Origin: Dendrocalamus latiflorus
Taxonomy: Eukaryota > Streptophyta > Magnoliopsida > Poales > Poaceae
Assembly (NCBI GenBank): GCA_017311315.1
Contig: CM029640.1
Span: forward strand, 12,058,640-12,122,639
Length of the DNA stretch: 64,000 bases
Direction: 5' to 3'
Below the pieces are notes generated by a model. That model saw nothing but the letters and a program-made list of their open reading frames with translations. It made no database searches and had not been told where the DNA came from. Every line of letters begins with the position of its first letter. The first letter of the stretch is position 1. Position numbers and translations under genes: made by a program. Shown in pieces: positions 11,876-23,085 of this stretch.

Positions 11876-12733
11876 CTATGGCAGGACCGAGCCGCCGCTC
11901 GTACCACTTCCGCTGGTGCAAGTGCTTCTGACGCGCGCACCCTCCTTATTGTGCTTGCGTAGGCGACAGATGAGATCCTCCTTCTTCGACGAGAGAAGCA
12001 GCCGGGAGCCCAGTTCTGCAGCCGCCGCCCGCGCATCAAGCTGCTGCTCCACTGACTGGAGACGGCCAGTAACCTCCTCGATGGACAACTCCTCGACATT
12101 CAGCAGCGTCTCGATTGAGATCACGACCTGCATGCATCGATCAGGGACCACCTGGAGCAACTTGTGAACGACCTCGGTTTCGTCGATCTCGTCGCCGAGG
12201 AGACGTAGGTTGTTGGTGAGGCCCGTAATTTGCATCGAGAAGTCATCCACGTTCTTGCCTTCCTTGAAGGCGATGTTGTTGAAGTCGCGTTGGAGCTTCT
12301 GCGCATTCGCCACGCGCACCCGCTCGACGCCTATCCACATGACCTTGACCGCTTCCCACGCCTCCTGCGCGGTCTCCTTGCTGCCAATGAAACTCAGCAT
12401 CTCCGTCGGGACCGAGCGAGCGATCGCTGCTAGTGCCAGCCGATCCTCGCCATACTCGACGTCGCCGGGTTCAATTGCGCCCCACAGGCCTTGTGCCCGC
12501 AAGTTGATGCGCATCATCACCACCCACTCTGGGTAGTTTGTCTTCGTCAGTATCGGGTACTGGACGGACGCTGATGACTCCTTGACAGTGCAGTGGATGA
12601 CGATCGGCCGCTCATACTGCACACGCTCATGATCACCGCCATGCCCGCGCCCACGTCGCGCCGGTGGCAACTGTGAACGGCGCCGGTGGCTGGGCGGCGC
12701 ACTCCCGCAGCGCTGAGGGGAGTCCGACATCAC
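11876..12733 (-). pseudogene. Copia-1 gag
   Basis: 285 codons resembling the UBN2/retrotransposon gag family: YPILTKTNYPEWVVMMRINL near the N-terminus, then WEAVKVMW, LQRDFNNIAFKEGKNVDDF and VEEL-IEEVTGRL. The start lies just downstream of the primer-binding site. The C-terminal end runs out of frame before the zinc knuckle, indicating a frameshift near 11880. Gag forms the cytoplasmic particle that packages element RNA. Confidence 0.85.
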
Positions 12734-12751
12734 TACTCCCTAGAACGAAAC

Positions 12752-12766
12752 GGGGCTCTGATACCA
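12752..12766 (-). other. Copia-1 primer-binding site (initiator tRNA-Met)
   Basis: TGGTATCAGAGCCCC on the minus strand, 2 bases inside the 5' LTR, complementary to the 3' end of initiator tRNA-Met. Confidence 0.85.
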
Positions 12767-12768
12767 AT

Positions 12769-13060
12769 TGTTGGCTAGAACTTGAGCAACCAAATGCACG
12801 AACACAAGATGAATTTGGCACTGGAGAAGTTGCAGCTTTTCATGTTTATTTCCTCCCTTCATATAGAAATTAACAAGAGAAACTGAACTACTAAATGGCT
12901 GAAAACTGAACTACTAATTGGCTGAAAACTGACCTGCACTATGTGAACACAACGCATTAATTCTGGACACGAGAAACTGAACACAATGCATCAATTCTAG
13001 ACGCATTATGGATGGCATACATGTAGACTAGTAATAGACATGCAACTAGATTAGCTAACA
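12769..13060 (-). repeat. Copia-1 5' LTR
   Basis: 292-bp LTR upstream in element orientation, with about 15 substitutions relative to the 3' LTR. Confidence 0.9.
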
Positions 13061-14009
13061 AGGGGCGGACGGTCCGCCAATGCAAAAAAAACATGATCTT
13101 AAATCATATTCTTGCTATCTTTGTCAAAACAAACTCCACAAACATGAGCTCTGGGTTGCAAGTACTTGTCACTTTAAAGAAGGAACACATGGCTCACATG
13201 ATCACAATTTAATAAGTAGATTTTTAAGAGGGTACTTTTCATTGAACTATCCATCAGCGCTAGACTTTGGATCTTTAGAGATGGCCAAAAACCGTTAGGA
13301 AAAAAAAAGGAAAAACCACCACCCGTCAAGCAATAACTCTCAGGCATAGCTCGACACGAAAATTCCTTTTTTTTTTACGGTTGATCGACAGAAAAATAAT
13401 TCTCGATGACAATATGACATTTCTTAACGGCCTCCGACAGGAAAATGTCCCACACGTTTGGAGACCCTAATCCCTGCCAGGTAGCTGTTAGGAAAACTCA
13501 TCACTAATATATTTGTTGACGATTAGTGCCGTCAGGGTGATGTTATTTCCCTGTCAGGTTCAATAATACCGTCAGCTAAAAGAAAATGATAAACAATAAT
13601 AGAAACAATAAAATCACACTAATTTAACTGTTTCCGGCTATAAGAGCTAATCCATAATCCGCCGCATACACACACGCTTGCACCAGTAGTCTGCATCAAT
13701 CAAAGGGCTACAAATTTACATATAATTCTTCACAGACAACAATAATAGGTCCACAAAACATAAGTATATCAAGTGAGCATTCATAAATCTCATGCATGGT
13801 ATAGTCTAAGTATTTGCCGATCAAAACCAAATGTATGTTGATGATTCCTTCATATCTTTAACATCATTTTGTGCCTTCGCATTCAATGAGCTGCATACGA
13901 GAATTTCCACAAAACATTGGATCTCGTTTGCGGGCCCATCGGAAAAATGTGCAGCCCGTCACGAAAGATCTCATTTCTGATAGTGTGGCTGAGAGCCCTT
14001 ATATGCAAT
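13061..14009. other. Intergenic, no gene supported
   Basis: Short open frames only. There is a T10 homopolymer near 13367. No domain or element ends could be defined. Confidence 0.45.
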
Positions 14010-15343
14010 CAGTGGCGGACGCAGGAATTTTAAAATGGGTGTTCGAAGTTGTAAAAATATTTTGCAGTACAAAACATAAAGATCTCATATTTTGCAGGAA
14101 TTTTATATGATGCACATACCCACATTCACAGAATCACATACAAGTATACAACTATACAAGCATTGTTCATTCTCATTTTCATTTTTCAACACATAACCAT
14201 TATTGAGACATCTAAAGTCAACATTTCTCATTCTGAAATTCAACAATAATTCAACATTTCATCTAAAGATGTAATCTTGATACAATGAGACATCACCATT
14301 CACCAGTCTAAACTGCCATTTTCTCTCAAATTCAACAACAATTCAACATTAAACCTAAATTCAACAATTCATTGTCAACTAGGCAGTGGGCACTGGCCGA
14401 CTGGGCAACTGGCGGAGGAGTCTGTCATCATTCATCAACATTCATCAATTCACAAAACCACAGAATCACCAGACATGTATCTTCATCTATCTCAGGGATA
14501 ACACAAAACCTACTTAGCTACCCACCAGTCCACCACGGATCCAAGAACAACGAACAGATCCGAGGCCAAAACTTCTCCTCCCACCCATCAATTCATCAAA
14601 CCATCACTCCATCAGATTAAGCGCCTAAGAACGCGCAGCAACGAGCAGATCTAGAGGGGACGGGAGAGTGGAAGCACCATACCTTGACTCCTTGAGCCTT
14701 GAGGCCGACGACGAGACTCGCCTCGAGCGGATTAGGGATTGCGGAATTGGGGATCGCGTGCGTTGGGAAGCTGAGGTGAGGAGGAGAGGCGGAGCGGAGA
14801 GCCGGGACCGCCGGGTGATGACGCGCAGACGCGGTCGGAGCGCCGGAGCCCGGAGCGGAGCGGCGGAGGCGCGGAGCCGAACGGACTGGAGGGGCGAAGC
14901 CGTGGAGCACAGGAGCGGAGCGGCGGCGCGGAGTCGAGGAGCGCAGGAGCGGAGCGGCGGCGCGGAGTCGCCGTCTCGCCGATTAGGGTTGAGGCTTCTC
15001 CCGTTCTCCGCCTCTGCGTCGGCACGTCGCCGCGTCGGGTCGGCACTCGGCAGGAAATGGGGGCTGGCCGGCTGGGGTTCGGGGGCCGGGGGAGCAGACC
15101 GCAGGCGCGCACGCCACGCAGGCCGACGCATTGGGCTGCTGGGCTGGCTTTCCCTCGGACGCGCGCACGCGGATTCCCTCGGGAGGTCGCAGGTCGGGCC
15201 GGACAGCAGATTATAAGTTGAAATAGATAAAATGGACCAGTTATATATATACATATGTAATAAACTCTATATATACTAGGTTTTTGGTCAAAAATTTTGG
15301 GTGTCCAGTTGAACACCCTTGATCCACTGTAGATCCGCCCCTG
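14010..15343. mobile_element. hAT non-autonomous element carrying a GC-rich insert
   Basis: The left end is CAGTGGCGGACGCAGG and the right end GATCCGCCCCTG, partial inverse copies. A perfect 8-bp TSD, TATGCAAT, flanks it (14002-14009 and 15344-15351), which identifies hAT. The outer parts are A+T-rich; the core at about 14680-15210 is very GC-rich with a directly repeated GCGGCGCGGAGTCG motif (about 14926-14970). Long open frames occur on both strands there (for example 14625-15254 minus and 14668-15216 plus), but their residue content (Arg, Ala, Pro, Ser) is what GC-rich noncoding DNA gives and no domain is recognisable. The core may be captured genomic sequence, such as a GC-rich first exon or CpG-rich promoter. 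Confidence 0.85.
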
Positions 15344-15579
15344 TATGCAATGACGGAATCAGATCTCGGGTGGTCTAAGAACCAAAACCTATAAAGAATT
15401 AATATCTTAAGTATAAAAGCCTAGAAATAAAAAATCCAAATTGACTCTAAAAATCTCAGGGCTTGAGCTGGGCCAAGTTTCACCGCTGCTCACAGCCTTG
15501 GCACAAGGACACGATTATCAAAGATGCATTCTAGCACTGAGCTAATAGCCTGCCTCTCTTTGGGAATGGGAGTCAAAGG

Positions 15580-15997
15580 TAGGGGTGCAAACGGGTCGGG
15601 TTAATCCCGACCGATCCGGCACCGAATCCGATTGGTACCGAATCCGATTGGTATCGAATCCGGAGAAAAAAATATGGGTTAGGATATGGTAACAGCAATA
15701 TCCGTCCGAATCCGATACGTCTTCAAGTTTGATTTCATGTTAGTGCTACTATTTGACGTTTCATTTTCTTTTGCAATGGTAAAATAAAATCTTCCACATC
15801 AGCTATTAAGTAGTAACATCAAGTTCTTGACAGTACATCCTCCTACTCCATTTGCTGTACTGCATGCATTCCTTACAAACGGGTTAATCCCGACCGATCC
15901 GGCACCGAATCCGATTGGTACCGAATCCGGCTAAAAAATATGGGTTAGGATATGGTAACAACAATATCCGTCCGAACCTGATCCGTTTGCACCCCTA
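15580..15997. mobile_element. hAT MITE with TAGGGGTGCAAACGG ends
   Basis: Ends TAGGGGTGCAAACGG and CCGTTTGCACCCCTA are inverse copies, and the perfect 8-bp TSD GTCAAAGG is present at 15572-15579 and 15998-16005. Inside, an approximately 120-bp segment (CGGGTTAATCCCGACC ... ATATCCGTCCGAA) occurs twice in direct orientation, at about 15592-15710 and 15879-15978. Non-coding. Confidence 0.93.
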
Positions 15998-17040
15998 GTC
16001 AAAGGTACAGGACGTGGGGCCAAATATGTGTTAGTAAGAAACATTATCTAGCGAATGTGCAATATAATGTACATGGCAGACTCAACTGGTGTCCTGGATG
16101 TTCTAAATAGGCATAGAAATGTGAAATCAATAACTCACATGGCTATTCCATCCTAATGTAATTTGTGTCTTACTATATATGCATGAATTGAATCAAATTT
16201 TGTTTGAGTACGTACATATTTTCATGTGCACAGCCTTTTTTTCCGACAGCACAGCTTTATTTTTTCTCTGTACACTAATGTGAAAAAACGTTTTCTTGAA
16301 AAAAAAAAGTTTGGCTACACACACTACTACAGAAAGCCTAATGCTAGACGGCCAATCACAGACGGTTTGACAAAACCATCTGTGACCGACACTAACACAG
16401 ACGATTTTAATTTGGACACGGTCTGAGTTGGTGGCGTCGGAAAAAATGAGTATCACAGACGGTTCCTACCGATGAACCGTCTGTGATAATTAAGTATCAC
16501 AGACGGTCTGTATTAAAAACCGTCTATGATAATCCCAGATTATCACAGACGGTTTTTAATAGCAAACCGTCTGTGATAATTCACAGACGGGTTTTAATCA
16601 AAAACCGTCTGTGATAATGACAATAGGCATTTATTGCGCTGCTCAAACCGCATCTGTCTTCATTTCGATCTAGATCTAGCCGCTGTTGCGCACTCTTTCA
16701 CTCAGGAGACACGCTAGGCGATTTTAGGCCAGTTAATTTGGTGGGAGGAGGCAGAGATTGAGCTTTGAAGATTCATACTTTCCTGGTTGCTCTAGATATG
16801 GTTAGTAATGAATTTTATTTTTTCTTTGCATGCATTACAATTTAGATCTAAGTAATTGGTGAGTGTTATTAATTGAAAATGGTTTGCAAAATTGTTGGTT
16901 GTATAATAGCTGTTGTGCTTATAATATGAATTGAGCTAGCAAATTAAGCCTCAATATAATACATGTGGTCGGTATATATGTAGTAATAATTAGTTAATTT
17001 AATTTTTAATACTAAGTTGTTATATATGTAGGTAATGTAG

Positions 17041-17487
17041 GACCGAAGCTGGATGTATGCCGCGAGCCGTGTGAGTGAAGAGTACATTAATGGTGTGTCT
17101 GCTTTTACAAGAGCTGCCGAGGAGGATATGTTGAATAAGGGAGTGGAATATATGTACTATCCATGCACTGACTGCGAGAATTTAAAGATGTTTAAGAACT
17201 GAGGGCAAATTGAAGTGCACTTGATTCGGAGGGGTTTCAAAAAGAGTTATACGTGTTGGACCAGTCATGGCGAAGTGAATGATCATATGCCGCCGGATGA
17301 CATTGCCGGTGAAGTGAATGATATACCGCCAGATGACATCGCCGGTGAAGTGAATGTCGACATGCCGCCGGATGATGTCGATTGTGGTTCGGATTCGGAT
17401 AGGTTGCACGATGATAATCTGGATCAGATGCTTTGCGATGTAGAAGAGAACTATGATGAGAGAGAGTATGTTAAATTCCGGGCTTGA
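17041..17487 (+). pseudogene. CACTA transposase-associated domain remnant
   Basis: Translation shows DRSWMYAASRVSEEYINGV, YPCTDCENLKMF, then after an in-frame TGA (17200-17202) GQIEVHLIRRGFKKSYTCW and HGEV. This is the zinc-ligand pattern and order of the Transpos_assoc domain (Pfam family) that precedes TNP2 in En/Spm transposases. The expected start is spoiled: ATG is followed at once by TAG just before D-R-S-W. After the domain comes an acidic stretch with three tandem copies of an E-V-N-x-x-PPDD unit (about 17270-17395), then a stop at 17485-17487. The rest of the transposase is missing, so the element relies on a partner for movement, if it moves at all. Confidence 0.82.
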
Positions 17488-18160
17488 TGGAGGACCACGA
17501 TAAGGAATTTCTTCTTATGCCATACAATGAGCACTTCCATTGGATTTAAATTGTAATTATACCAAAATGGAACAAGGCTATATACCTTGATTATCTAAGT
17601 AAGAACAAATCCAAGTACACAACTATCGCCCAAATACTCGATAGATAAGTACATTGTACTCTTTCTTTCCTTCCGAACGACTAATCTAACTTTTTTGAAT
17701 AACGAAGGTCATTTGCCACATACGTTCAACAAACACGTGGCTCGACGACAGGGGCCAAGCCCTCGAAACATGCTCACAATTTTCGGGTATTCGCTAGCTA
17801 CACATTAATTAATCCTATACAACACTTAGCAGTAATGCCTTTTGATATAACACATTCTATTTTTTGCAGTGCCACCAGCAGCAGCCGGGCAACACGTGTG
17901 GATTCTACGTATGCCACCATATGAGACTACTCCTCGATTCCTCGAAGATCACCAATTCTAAGGTTTGTCAATCTTCCCATATTTATTTCATACTTGTCAT
18001 GTTATATATGTACGCGCATTGATATTCCTATCGACAGGCTGCGCCCATCTCTACATCTGCATTGACACAGCCGGACTTTGCACAAATTCGAGGAGAGTTC
18101 GCTTGGTTTTTGTGGACTAAAGTCATAAGAGCAGATGGAGAGTTCCACTGCGTACAATGA
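17488..18160 (+). pseudogene. Ulp1-type (C48) SUMO-protease-like remnant in CACTA B
   Basis: Three pieces in order resemble the C-terminal protease domain of Ulp1. F-L-L-M-P-Y-N-E-H-F-H-W-I (about 17508-17546) contains the catalytic His in its usual HW context but is followed by a TAA. Next comes K-A-I-Y-L-D-Y-L-S. Then, after what looks like an intron, Q-P-G-N-T-C-G-F-Y-V-C-H-H-M (about 17882-17923) contains the catalytic Cys (codon 17897-17899). The tail, with G-E-F-A-W-F-L ... G-E-F-H, ends at 18158-18160. Full-length Ulp1 family proteases remove SUMO from proteins in the nucleus. Here the frame is broken, so it is a remnant. Family assignment rests on the His and Cys motifs. Confidence 0.75.
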
Positions 18161-18372
18161 TTTTTTATTGCTTTTATCACTCCGGAATCGAGGTCTCGCG
18201 AAAGGAACGGATCTATAATCAACGAACTTGTCGGTTGCACAAGCAATACTTGAATGGCAATCATGCACCATCCAAGTATAGCTTGTTTAGCCGGACAAGT
18301 TCGTTGATTATGGATCTGTTCCTTTCGCGAGACCTCGATTCCGGAGTGATAGAGCAATAAAAAATGCAATGT
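18153..18372. repeat. Long near-perfect hairpin inside CACTA B
   Basis: Bases 18153-18257 and 18268-18372 are inverse copies of about 105 bp with only scattered mismatches, separated by about 10 bp. The central core TATCACTCCGGAATCGAGG ... AACGAACTTGTC is essentially identical in both arms. If transcribed, it would fold into a long double-stranded stem with a tiny loop. It follows directly on the Ulp1 remnant. Confidence 0.9.
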
Positions 18373-18880
18373 TACCATCTAAGTGCAAATGCAATGTAGA
18401 TCTTTTGTAATTGTGTATATGTTAATGGATATTTTATTTCATTTCAATGAATTGATTTGCGAAATAGATGCTTTATGTTTGTGAAATGAAGCGCGATGTG
18501 AATTGGATGTTTTATGTTTGTGAAATGAATTGAGATGTGAATTGTATGTATATATGTACATGTTGATCTGCTTGTTTCAGAGGGCATGGCTAGCATTTCC
18601 TGAGGCTAGCCAATAAACAGGAATAGTTTTAGGGGTAGGAAAGAATATCACAGACGGTTTTTAACTAAAAACCGTCTGTGATAGCTGATAATCACAGACG
18701 GTTTTTCACTAAAACCCGTCTGTGATATCTGATAATTACAGATGGTTTTTAGTTAAGAAAAACCATAAATTCAGTCTGTGATAACATTCGATTATCACTG
18801 ACCCATAAATTCAGACGGTTCACAAAACCGTCTGTGATGACGTTTTTGAACCGTCTGTGATGACCTTTTCTGTAGTAGTG

Positions 18881-21800
18881 ACATGCATGTATTTATACCA
18901 ACTGCAGGGTAGTACATAAAAAAGTTGCATTTAAGAACGAATCAATATATACAAAAAAGCAACTAGTGAGATTTGAGATACCTACTTCAGTTTAAAAAAG
19001 GCTAAAAAATCCCTCAATAATACTTAAATTGTAAAAAATTCTAAAAATTCTCATTAATCGAGAAAAAAAAGATCTTACGCGTCTATTAGATGACCCACTA
19101 AATTATAACGAATTATAACGGTCAAGATCGCTCTATAATGGTCAAGGTCGCTCACCAGTACTTGATGATTGTATAGGCAAAGAGCTACGGTATTGTTTTA
19201 GCCTTTTACGATTCCTAAAACTCTCAAAGAGAAAAAAAAAACGAAAGGAACAAAGAGATAGAATTGGGACAGATGAGGAGATAAAATTTAAAAAATTGGT
19301 AGGAAAAATATCCCCCGATGGTTCAAGAACTCTAGCCTGAATTCAATCACACTCGGCTTTTACACGTGCGTCGCAATGCGATTTCATCCTGGTAGCACCG
19401 TGAAGGCCGTCGAGGACGTGCTCAGCCGGCTGTTCTCTTTCAAGCCCCTACAACAGATTTGATGTTCCACACGAGATTATCCTTCATGGCCAACTTTGAG
19501 GAGTGGATCAACTCCATCCGCCGCTCCATCATCCAGCAGTCTCTCTCCGGCACCAAACGAACTTCATAACCTTAAGTGACAACCGCCCTTCCGCCGCCCC
19601 GGCGAAAGTGATTGATTTATTAACTGGTGAGTAGCCGGCCGGTGATCTCTGTGTGGTATAGCTTCATTGTTAGTCCCTACATCGAGACAATTTCGTTTTT
19701 GTCTTTGTGTTTGTGTTTAAGGTCGATTGGAGTCATTATAATTTGGTTTTTGTCTGTGTTTGTGTTTGAGGTCGATTGGAGTCATTATTTTCGATTACAA
19801 GGAAGATATACATGCACATATACCACCACGTGTGCACACCAGATGCTCATACATGCGAGTGTGTATCTCTTAAAACATGCATACATTGACAAAGATCGGA
19901 GATAAATTCATAATATCACAAAATTTCTATTAAAACACACTTGTATATGCGTAATAGGTAGACACTAGATTTTAAACCCTAGTGGACGAAGTCGTATACT
20001 TACAACTTCACTAGCCCACCAAGAGGTGGTTCCTGATTGGAGCCAATTAGCAGGGTGCATTATGCACCTGCTAGCTGTACAATGAAATTTAGTGGTATCA
20101 TTTTAGTATATCCAAACTACATATTTTAGATAATATCTTTGGACAAAGTAAACAAAGTTTAACTTCATACATTTTAGGGTATCACTCTCTTTTGACTGAA
20201 GAGAGTACTTGCTAAAAAGTGGGAATAAAGTGTAGAATGACAAATTAAATTGAAAAAAATGGCTGTATGAAATGCTAGCGACACAATTGCGGGACTATCC
20301 AACTAATTACGCTTGGATGGGTTAATAAGCCATAACCATTATATATTATTAGATAATGTGGCCCTCAATGCAGTAGAATGTAGAAATGAATAAACTATTA
20401 ATGATTGGATTCAAATTACACTAATAAAGTGCCCGTGCATTGCAGTGGAGTCCCAAAAGTTAGTGATATATACCATCAAATGTGATCCCAAACTATATAG
20501 TGACCATGAAGATTCTCTTGCACGTATATATCAAACGAAACATACATGTTTAGACCAGTACATAAATTAAATAAAAAATCCACACTTAGTAGTTAATGTT
20601 GTTTCTTGTCCATTATTAGTACAAATAAAATACATAAGACGTTTGGAACATAAGAACATCTCCATATAATATTATTGGTAATGTACCAGATGAGATGACA
20701 GTCGAGATGTGCATTCGCTGATAGTGGCAACTCAACTTCTTTGGATACTAATTTCTCCTAGTTTATTTGTAACCTGGTTTGGCTAATTCCTCCGCCTTTT
20801 CATATTTTTTGAGCCTTTCTTTTTATACTCTTCTTTTTTCTTCCCTCCTTTCTTTTTATTTTCTTTTATTTTCCTGGCCTTTTCTCCTTATCTTCTTTTT
20901 TTTCTAGGTTGCCTCCTTCCTGGACTGCACTGAGGCCCATGACCACCCGAGTCATTCCTTCTCCTTTATCTTCTTCCTCTCTTGCACACCGATGCCATTC
21001 CCCATCTCTTCTTCAGTTCTTCTCCTCCACCCCCCAAGTAACATCTCTCTTCAATCCCTTCCTCCATTCCATCTCCTCTTCCAATCCTACTCGAGTTGAG
21101 GCGATTCGCTGCACTAATACAGCTCTAGCGGTGCTGCACTCATCCTCCACCGCTGGTTTGCTCCCCCAGCAGCGCCTCATCTCCTCCGTCGCCACTGCAC
21201 AGCTGCACCTCTGCGCTTCGCTGTCTCCACCTCCTGGTTGCCTTGACAACACTCAGGCATCCTCAGGTGAACTTCTATCCCCATAACCCTACTTACGTGG
21301 TCATGTGGGGATGAAGCAGTTTGGAAAAAAAGAGCGACAAGTTTGACAAAGAGGGCTTGTACGTCAGCTTATGCAAAGAGAACAAAAGGAGGATAGTAAA
21401 TGGACAACCTGGAACCAGATTATATCAGTGTAGATTAATCATATATGGATGTTAGAGCTGTGTAATAAATACATCTTAACCAGGCATTAGAATTGTATAT
21501 CAAATACAATCATATCGTAAAATCTAGCTATGCAATTTCTCATGCAACTCCACTAGTTAAAGTAATTCTGTAACAAACGTAACATCAACTAAAAAGTAGT
21601 AAATAAGAAACATTTTGTCTTGCATTGTGGTTCAACATATTGCTGCGCCTATGTGCACATCGAATGATTCTTGCCAGTTCGCCAGATGGCTTAGCAATAT
21701 AATCATATGCCTGCAGGGCGAAAGGGCGTGAAGCCGTGAACATGTTGCCAAGACGTCCAGCACAAGTATGCCCTGGGATGTCAGGCACGTTGCCAAAGCA

Positions 21801-22230
21801 GTGCCAGTAAATCATGTTGCAACGCAGTGCCAGTAAATCATGTGTCGGTTCTCGAAACTACTACGTCGTGTCCACCACACTAGCTTGCTAGCTTTTCTCC
21901 CCATGATCATTCCACACGCCTCCATCCATGGCCATCGATCCAAAGCTACGTGCATGCATGATCACTTGGAAGATCGACTAATGTATAGGTATATTTTCGG
22001 TGCTTCTATGCATCATTATTTAAAAATTATATAAATATTAAATCATAAATAAAAAGTTGATGTTGATTATTTATCTCTTATCTTGCTTTAAGTTTTATGC
22101 AACTTATATTATGAGGGTGATGTATAAAAACACTAATACCTGACATACATGGATGGAAACCACAAAACAATTAAGTCTCCCTCCCCTGAAAAAGAAAAAA
22201 AAGACATCACAGGCTGGAGTGTTTCAAGGC
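18881..22230. other. Intergenic, no gene supported
   Basis: Mostly A+T-rich. A short possibly coding stretch near 19480-19570 and a C/T-rich open frame at 20909-21286 have no recognisable domain. The phrase TAAAGTGCCCGTGCATTGCA near 20424 resembles sequence close to the 5' end of grass Helitrons, but no matching 3' end was found. Confidence 0.45.
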
Positions 22231-22232
22231 AC

Positions 22233-22241
22233 TATATATAT
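22233..22241 (+). promoter_or_regulatory. TATA box of the broken XTH gene
   Basis: TATATATA followed by TGTCCCT, about 145 bp before the ATG. The intact paralogue has the same arrangement (TATATAAGTCCCT), supporting common descent of the promoters. Confidence 0.55.
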
Positions 22242-23085
22242 GTCCCTCCTTATTATAGCTCTTCAATGCCATATACAGAAGACAAAAAGAAGTAGCACAA
22301 ATCATCATAGATTAGCTGATCGAAGAGGAAGGTGTCATCCAGCAGGCTTGATTAGCTTCAATATTTGAGCAAAAGGAGGGGATGGCGATCATGCCCAAGG
22401 CATTGGTTCCAGTGGTAGCTCTTGCGTTGGTTCTCGGCCTTGCGTCGAAACTTCTACGAGGAGTGCGACGCGACGTGGGAGCCCCAGAACTGCTGGACCT
22501 ACGACAATGGCAACAGCCTCTCCCTCGCGCTCGTCAGCAACTCGTCGGCTCGATGATCCGCTCCAAGAGGCAGTTCGTGTACGGGACCGTCTCCACCATG
22601 ATCCAGCTCGTCCAGGGCAACTCCGCCGGCACCGTCACAACATACTACGTAAGCTAATTTACCCCTAATTCATCAATTAGTTATACCTCTGCATGTATGT
22701 GTTCTTTCGAGATTTAAGCTAAGATATAGTAGTAACATGCATTTCTGTTGTTGATTGATCAATGGCAGACGTCGTCGCTGGGAGACAAGCATGACGAGAT
22801 CGACTTCGAGTTTTTGGGGAACGAGACCGGGCATCCCTACACCTTCCACACCAACGTCTACGCCGCCGGCGTAGGCGACAAGGAGATGCAGTTCCGCCCC
22901 TGGTTCGACCCCACCGACGGCTACCACAACTACACCATCTCCTGGAGCCCCTGCATGATCGCCTGGTACGTGGACGAGGTCCCGATCCGCGTGTTCCGCA
23001 ACTACGAGGGCAGCAACGGCGTGCCGTTCCCGACGAGCCAGCCGATGTACGCCTACTCGAGCATCTGGGCGGCGGAGGACTGGGC

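Larger units (their letters stand above)
8093..13060 (-). mobile_element. Copia-1: complete but decayed Ty1/copia retrotransposon
   Basis: Two 292-bp LTRs (8093-8384 and 12769-13060) begin TGTTGGCTAG and end TTAGCTAACA. A perfect 5-bp TSD, AGGGG, flanks them (8088-8092 and 13061-13065). The gag-protease-integrase-RT-RNase H order on the minus strand is the copia order. The LTR copies differ at about 15 sites by eye (roughly 5%), so the insertion is the oldest of the three complete copia elements here. Using a commonly cited grass LTR rate of 1.3e-8 per site per year, this corresponds to roughly 2 million years. The frames are broken, so the copy cannot make a full polyprotein. Confidence 0.93.
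16322..18880 (+). mobile_element. CACTA element B with transposase-associated and Ulp1-like remnants
   Basis: Ends CACTACTACAGAAAG and CTTTTCTGTAGTAGTG are inverse copies, and the flanking triplets are both ACA (16319-16321 and 18881-18883), a perfect 3-bp TSD. Subterminal zones (16360-16620 and 18645-18860) carry repeated CAGACGG motifs in both orientations. The interior is about 2 kb and contains coding relics on the plus strand of the two modules found in large grass CACTA elements, an N-terminal transposase-associated domain and a Ulp1-type cysteine protease, with most of the TNP2 transposase deleted. A long hairpin lies near the right end (18153-18372). Confidence 0.93.

Noticed and set aside
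18002..18378. Overlapping open frames around the hairpin
   Set aside because: They are readings of the two inverted arms; the real structure is the inverted repeat.
19480..19570. Short frame with ANFEEWINSIRRSI
   Set aside because: Looks protein-like but is too short and unmatched to any family I recognise.
20909..21286. 125-codon Ser/Pro/Leu-rich open frame
   Set aside because: C/T-rich low-complexity sequence; no recognisable family or promoter context.
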